A stretch of 64,000 nt of DNA from Streptomyces iranensis (GTDB taxonomy: Bacteria > Actinomycetota > Actinomycetes > Streptomycetales > Streptomycetaceae), in contig NZ_JAGGLR010000029.1 in the NCBI RefSeq assembly GCF_017874715.1, positions 1-64,000 on the forward strand, given 5' to 3'. The position numbers and the translations under genes were made by a program. This document shows positions 60,742 through 64,000 of this stretch, one piece after another. The first letter of the stretch is position 1. Every line of letters starts with the position of its first letter. Below the pieces are notes generated by a model. That model made no database searches. It was not told where the DNA came from and saw only the letters and a list, made by a program, of their open reading frames with translations.

Positions 60742-61164
60742 TGACCTCCACCCCTTGAGAAGTTCGTTGGTGGAATGTGTCAACGCATCCGCTTTACCGG
60801 TTATGGCCTTTGGTGCCGGAATTCGAAAGGCGAACGGAGAAATGTGTTGGCAGCGCAGTAATTCTCATACCTCGCGTTCTTTCAGGCTAACGCCCCTAGG
60901 GTGTGCGTGCACTCCCATAGGCGTCGCCGCGTATCGTGTCGCTGACCTGCCGTCGTATCCTTGGTGCGCACTGCCGACGGGCTGTCGAAACCTGTCTTCA
61001 CTTACTCAAGGGCGCGCCTTGCGGCGCGCCGGGCGGTCTGGCCGCCCCGCCGGGCTGCGGCGTGGCCGCCGGTCCCGTCGGGCGCCCACCGCCCGCACTC
61101 CCAGCGCGCCGCGATCGCTCGCCGAGGAGCCGACCGCCGTACGGGCTGATGCGTTGTGGTTGGG

Positions 61165-61345
61165 GCCGACGGCCTACGCGGCTTTTAGGCAGCCACCACG
61201 GGGCGAGCCTCTAAGAACAGGGGGCCGATCGGTCGCAAACGCGGGCAGGATCACAGATCCGCCCGATTCGCCGGGCCAGCGTAAGGCCCCCTGTTCTCTC
61301 GCCCCGTGGCAGCTCCCGCCCAAAAGCCGCTACGGCCGGCGGCGT
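61165..61345. repeat. Large imperfect inverted repeat with nested hairpin
   Basis: Left arm 61165-61226 and right arm 61285-61345 share gcggctttt, ccacggggcgag and agaacagggggcc in inverted order. The 58-base centre carries its own hairpin (CGGGC-a-GGATC-aca-GATCC-GCCCG). No gene is credible here. The rest of 60742-61395 shows a repeated gcgcgcc/gccgccc composition and nothing else. Confidence 0.75.
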
Positions 61346-61395
61346 GCCCACAGCGCGCCGATCCAGCACCGCACGCCCGCCACCGGCCACCCCGA

Positions 61396-61686
61396 TCAGC
61401 TGGCCCTGCCCAGCCGGGCCGCCGTCACCCGCGCCAGCATCGCCACCTCACGCGCCGACGCCGCCGACAACTCCAGCCGCACGACCCCGGAGCCGTCCGC
61501 GCCCGAAGCGGCACGCAGCCGCACTCCTGCCGTCTCGACGCCGACGAGCCTCAGCGCTTCGCCCAGCTCGGTCGCGGCCTCCCTCGCGTCCCGCCAGCCG
61601 CTTATGTAGTCCACTCCGCGTACCCATATCCCCGCCTCCAGGTCAGCCGCCTCTCCGTCGAACCTGTCGTCCTCAGGGCCGCCCAT
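61396..61686 (-). CDS. Hypothetical protein
   Basis: 96 residues from an ATG with GAGAAGGGAA 9 bases upstream. Acidic N-terminus (MGGPEDDRFDGEAADLEAGIWVRGVDYISGWRDAREAATELGEALRLVG) and an Ala/Arg-rich C-terminus with likely alpha/beta structure. No family recognised. Reads toward the large inverted repeat. Confidence 0.6.
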   Translation of the reverse strand: MGGPEDDRFDGEAADLEAGIWVRGVDYISGWRDAREAATELGEALRLVGVETAGVRLRAASGADGSGVVRLELSAASAREVAMLARVTAARLGRAS

Positions 61687-61801
61687 TTGGTCAAGTTCCC
61701 TTCTCTACAAGCCATCTGACAACCATGACCGGGCCGCGTCGAGCGGGGGCACGACGATGACCCCGGTACCATCGGCACCGGGGTTCGTGATCGATCCCCA
61801 G

Positions 61802-61845
61802 CCGGACCACCCCGGTAGCTGTCCAGGCGAAAGGGGGTGGTCCGG
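61802..61845 (-). terminator. 12-bp hairpin ending the small-gene operon
   Basis: CCGGACCACCCC pairs with GGGGTGGTCCGG across a 20-base loop, downstream of the stop at 61888. A second, weaker hairpin ACCCCGGT/ACCGGGGT lies near 61762-61786. Confidence 0.65.
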
Positions 61846-61887
61846 TATCGCTTCTTCGGTTGTTGCGCGTGATTTCGCCGAGCGACC

Positions 61888-62148
61888 TCAGTACTTCTGT
61901 CGGCCACCCGGGTAGCGCACTGGCTTTCGGCACTCCGGCGCGTCCTCAGGCGCGGGCTCGCCGACGAGCGCGTAACACAAGGCGGCGTGCAACTGCTCCG
62001 CTTCCACCACCGTCAGCACCAGGGATGCCAGGGATGCGCGACCGGGCCGGAGGACTCGAAGCGGCAACTCGAGCAGACGGTCTTTGCCAGGACGCAGACC
62101 GCGCCCCGGTGCGGGACCGACCTGCCAGCCCTCTGACGCCCTACTCAT
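61888..62148 (-). CDS. Hypothetical protein
   Basis: 86 residues (MSRASEGWQVGPAPGRGLRP ...). A short domain VLTVVEAEQLHAALCYALVGEPAPEDAPE follows a basic segment. Starts eight bases inside the preceding gene, third member of a leftward mini-operon. No family recognised. Confidence 0.6.
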   Translation of the reverse strand: MSRASEGWQVGPAPGRGLRPGKDRLLELPLRVLRPGRASLASLVLTVVEAEQLHAALCYALVGEPAPEDAPECRKPVRYPGGRQKY

Positions 62149-62476
62149 TCGGCCCCTTGCTCGTCTGAGTCGGTCCGTCGCTCTCGCACTCGCCTGGCCC
62201 AGGAAGACGCCCGCCGCGACTCTTCGCGATCCGGAGAGCGTCTTGCAGTGCCTCGATGAGGCGGTTCGAGAGGTAGCGGAGTTCTCGCGGGTCCGCCTTC
62301 CGGTCGCGGAGCAGTAAGCGGGCGTGGCCGATGAGTTCAGCGCCCATCTGAAGCTGAACCGCTTCCATCTCGTCAGCCAGCTGCGACAGATACCCCGTGC
62401 CGTCCTCATCCGACATCAAGTAGCACGGCTTTCCGGCAGGGCCGGGCCACGGCAGCAATCGCGGTTGCGCACTCAC
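62141..62476 (-). CDS. Streptomyces-type hypothetical protein
   Basis: 111 residues from a GTG overlapping the previous stop (GTGA). Sequence LLPWPGPAGKPCYLMSDEDGTGYLSQLADEMEAVQLQMGAELIGHARLLLRDRKADPRELRYLSNRLIEALQDALRIAKSRGGRLPG is of a kind commonly seen, by memory, beside ATPase-like anti-sigma and XRE genes in Streptomyces accessory loci. The start 'PWP...GKPCYL' and the helical middle are its marks. Function unknown. Confidence 0.7.
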   Translation of the reverse strand: MSAQPRLLPWPGPAGKPCYLMSDEDGTGYLSQLADEMEAVQLQMGAELIGHARLLLRDRKADPRELRYLSNRLIEALQDALRIAKSRGGRLPGPGECESDGPTQTSKGPNE

Positions 62477-62748
62477 CTGACCACCGCCATCCCGTGCGGC
62501 GCGCACAGCAGCTCCACCCGAGGCACGTCTTTCCGACGCTCATGTGCCACCAGATACGGCCGGACAAGTTGCACGTCCTCGCTGCGCAGCACAGGCTTAC
62601 GCGACATCTTGTGGACACGAGGCAGTTGCAGCGTCGGGGCGTCAGCACAGTCCACCGGCTGACGTGTCCCGACCGTGCGATGACGCCCCCGGCCGGGCCG
62701 TAGCACTCTCACCAACGGTTCGAAGACCCTCCCGATACAGTTCCGCAT
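62473..62748 (-). CDS. Streptomyces-type hypothetical protein
   Basis: 91 residues from MRNCIGRVFEPLVRVLRPGRGRHR. The C-terminal RSEDVQLVRPYLVAHERRKD with a final short strand is typical of small proteins encoded in Streptomyces accessory loci. Its stop overlaps the next GTG. Basic, no signal peptide; an HTH is not obvious. Confidence 0.65.
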   Translation of the reverse strand: MRNCIGRVFEPLVRVLRPGRGRHRTVGTRQPVDCADAPTLQLPRVHKMSRKPVLRSEDVQLVRPYLVAHERRKDVPRVELLCAPHGMAVVR

Positions 62749-62855
62749 GTCGACCTGCTTCCTCAGGTTGGCCACGCCCCGGGGCGCACGCCCGCGTCGC
62801 CGGGGTCCTGTGGCGGATGAAAAACCGGCTGAGTATTCATGCTGGTGACATGCGA

Positions 62856-62893
62856 AGCCCCCAACTTTCACAGTTGAGTGAAAGCCGGGGGCT
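62856..62893 (-). terminator. Hairpin terminator of the XRE-TPR gene
   Basis: AGCCCCC-aa-CTTTCAC, a 6-base loop, GTGAAAG-cc-GGGGGCT: two 7-bp stems separated by a 2x2 internal loop, just downstream of the leftward gene ending at 62909. Confidence 0.8.
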
Positions 62894-62908
62894 ACCGCGG
62901 TGAAAGTG

Positions 62909-64000
62909 TCAGAGACCCACCCAAGCAGCCAGGTGATCCAGGCCGTCCGGGGTGCGACGGGACAAGTGGATCAGGCCCCGGATGGTCTCCCGAGCGCCCG
63001 CGTGGTACCTGGTCTGCTGCGGCGCCAGCTTCCGCGCGGTCACGATCGATTTCAAGGCCGCTTCAGAGCGTCCCGCTTCCATCTGGGCGCGTGCCTGGTC
63101 CACGTAGAAGTGCGCGGCGCGGGAGACAGCCCAGTCCTGCGGTATCCGCACCTTCGCGGCCTCTTGCAGAGCTTCGCCGTAGTGCCGCATCTCGACATGA
63201 GCCGACACCGCATGCACGGTGACATTGGTGGGGCCGAAGGACAGCCAGTGCACGTCCGTTGCTTCGCCTGTCCGGTCCGCGTAAGACCGGGCCTCGGTTA
63301 GGTGGTTTTTTACCGCGTCTTCGTCATGAGCGCGGGCAGCGATGATGCTTGCTCCGAGGTGCAGCTGCCCGGCAACGGCATGCCGGTCTCGCGACAGCGG
63401 AGACTGCTCCAACAGCCCCTGCCCGGAGGCTACGAGCCGCTGACCGATGGTGTACTCGCCTTCTCGGAAGTAGACGAGGGCCCGCATGTACTGGCGCACT
63501 GCGGACAGCAGCGGATCGGATGCCCGCGAGGCAGCCCAGTCCATACGGTCCAGAGCCACCGTGGAGAGGTCGTAGTAGCCCAGCTTCACGGCCAGGTCAT
63601 GCGCGGTGCGGTAGGTACTCGACAGAGCAGCCCACAACTCGGACGACGGCGTCCGATACGCGGCTGTAGTGATCTCCGCCATCGTTCCTGGGAGATCAAG
63701 AGCAGCGTCATAGAGCTTCGTCGCCCGGACCTGCTGACACAGAGCTTGGGCAGCGGCGACGAGCTGAGGAGTGGGGCGCGGCGTGATCGCCGGATCGGCC
63801 CCGAGGTCGTAGAGGTCGAGGGCTTCACGGATCGGGCGGACCAACGCGGCCAACCGGTCCTGCTGTAGCTCGGTCACGTAGGGCTGTCCGGTCAGTGCCG
63901 TGACGTCGATGCACAGCGCTTTCGCGACAGCGGCCACCAGGTCAGGGCTGGCTGGCTTGTGCCCGGACTCAACTTGGGTGAGCAGGCTGTAGGAGTAGGG
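62909..64000 (-). CDS. XRE-family regulator with TPR-like domain (5' partial)
   Basis: 363 residues visible; the start lies beyond the right edge. The first visible residues YSYSLLTQVESGHKPASPDLVAAVAKALCIDVTALTG are the end of an XRE helix-turn-helix. The rest is a tetratricopeptide-like repeat array of paired helices (ELWAALSSTYRTAHDLAVKLGYYDLSTVALDRMDWAA; AVRQYMRALVYFREGEYTIGQRLVASGQGLLE; GQLHLGASIIAARAHDEDAVKNHLTEARSYA; AHFYVDQARAQMEAGRSEAALKSIVTARKLAP), as in many Streptomyces accessory or quorum-type regulators. It lies head-to-tail with the three small genes at 61888-62748. Confidence 0.85.
   Translation of the reverse strand, partial: PYSYSLLTQVESGHKPASPDLVAAVAKALCIDVTALTGQPYVTELQQDRLAALVRPIREALDLYDLGADPAITPRPTPQLVAAAQALCQQVRATKLYDAALDLPGTMAEITTAAYRTPSSELWAALSSTYRTAHDLAVKLGYYDLSTVALDRMDWAASRASDPLLSAVRQYMRALVYFREGEYTIGQRLVASGQGLLEQSPLSRDRHAVAGQLHLGASIIAARAHDEDAVKNHLTEARSYADRTGEATDVHWLSFGPTNVTVHAVSAHVEMRHYGEALQEAAKVRIPQDWAVSRAAHFYVDQARAQMEAGRSEAALKSIVTARKLAPQQTRYHAGARETIRGLIHLSRRTPDGLDHLAAWVGL

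Noticed and set aside
60742..60783. TTG start for the GGPxxN protein at 60783
   Set aside because: The TTG is the first base triplet of a perfect -35 box TTGACA, and a GTG with a ribosome site lies downstream.
58150..64000. tRNA gene or attachment site bounding the right-hand accessory stretch
   Set aside because: No tRNA-like cloverleaf or flanking direct repeat could be found inside the window.

Overview
The window looks like chromosomal DNA of a Streptomyces-type actinomycete. GC is very high throughout, coding regions use G or C at third positions, GTG starts and 4-base ATGA/GTGA stop-start overlaps are common, and terminators are long GC-rich hairpins without a U-tract. The families present (gas-vesicle gvp operon with gvpO and gvpS, XRE/DUF5753-DUF397 pair, coiled-coil 'cellulose-binding' protein, ECF42 sigma factor with DGPF partner, F420-type nitroreductase, many TetR/MarR/LysR/GntR/PadR regulators) fit that assignment.

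Layout. 1-2.8 kb: the 3' part of a collagen-like/deaminase/SUKH-4 protein and a coiled-coil protein, then a block of GC-rich hairpin repeats (2.85-3.44 kb). 3.5-8.9 kb: an MFS exporter and, divergently, an ABC-ATPase/FtsX permease pair. 9-12.6 kb: an aldo/keto reductase behind a MerR-type promoter, a VOC protein, and a MarR regulator divergent from a VOC/AlkA-like glycosylase operon with two matching operators. 12.6-16.2 kb: a leftward gas-vesicle operon gvpO-A-F-G-J-L-S-K. 16.3-18.7 kb: an XRE/DUF397 regulator pair and a small toxin-antitoxin-like pair. 18.9-23.7 kb: an MmpS-like lipoprotein, mfd and a HigBA-like module. 24-26.7 kb: a PucR-type regulator, a DUF1330 protein and a second hairpin-repeat block. 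26.8-35.5 kb: a gamma-glutamyltransferase, a complete oligopeptide ABC transporter and a divergent FadR-type GntR regulator, with a FadR-type operator between them.

35.6-46.9 kb: ECF42 sigma factor with DGPF protein, two exported proteins (lipoprotein and calcium-binding RTX protein), then divergent regulator/enzyme pairs (XRE-cupin with a His-rich methyltransferase, TetR with a nitroreductase, TetR with a second methyltransferase), a P450 and a LysR. 47-54.9 kb: an exported FAD oxidase and an exported vanadium haloperoxidase-like enzyme, a PadR/GDSL pair with an NTF2-like target, and a LysR divergent from an SCP2-like/hydrolase operon. 55-58.1 kb: a translationally coupled pair of a cobalamin-binding sensor with the CarH-type Wx9EH signature and a GAF-SpoIIE phosphatase, with a divergent RidA. 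58.2-64 kb: a lower-GC accessory stretch of orphan genes, a truncated GntR/UTRA gene, a membrane-anchored unknown protein, a large inverted repeat, a run of small Streptomyces-type hypothetical genes and the 3' part of an XRE-TPR regulator.

Two general patterns stand out. First, most divergent gene pairs carry a readable palindromic operator that fits the neighbouring regulator family, and several operators overlap the start codon, so transcripts are probably leaderless. Second, the best candidate for an under-described system is the B12 sensor/phosphatase pair: the sensor keeps the light-sensing cobalamin motifs but has no DNA-binding domain and is coupled to a PP2C phosphatase instead. All names rest on reading motifs in the translated sequence; no database search was possible.
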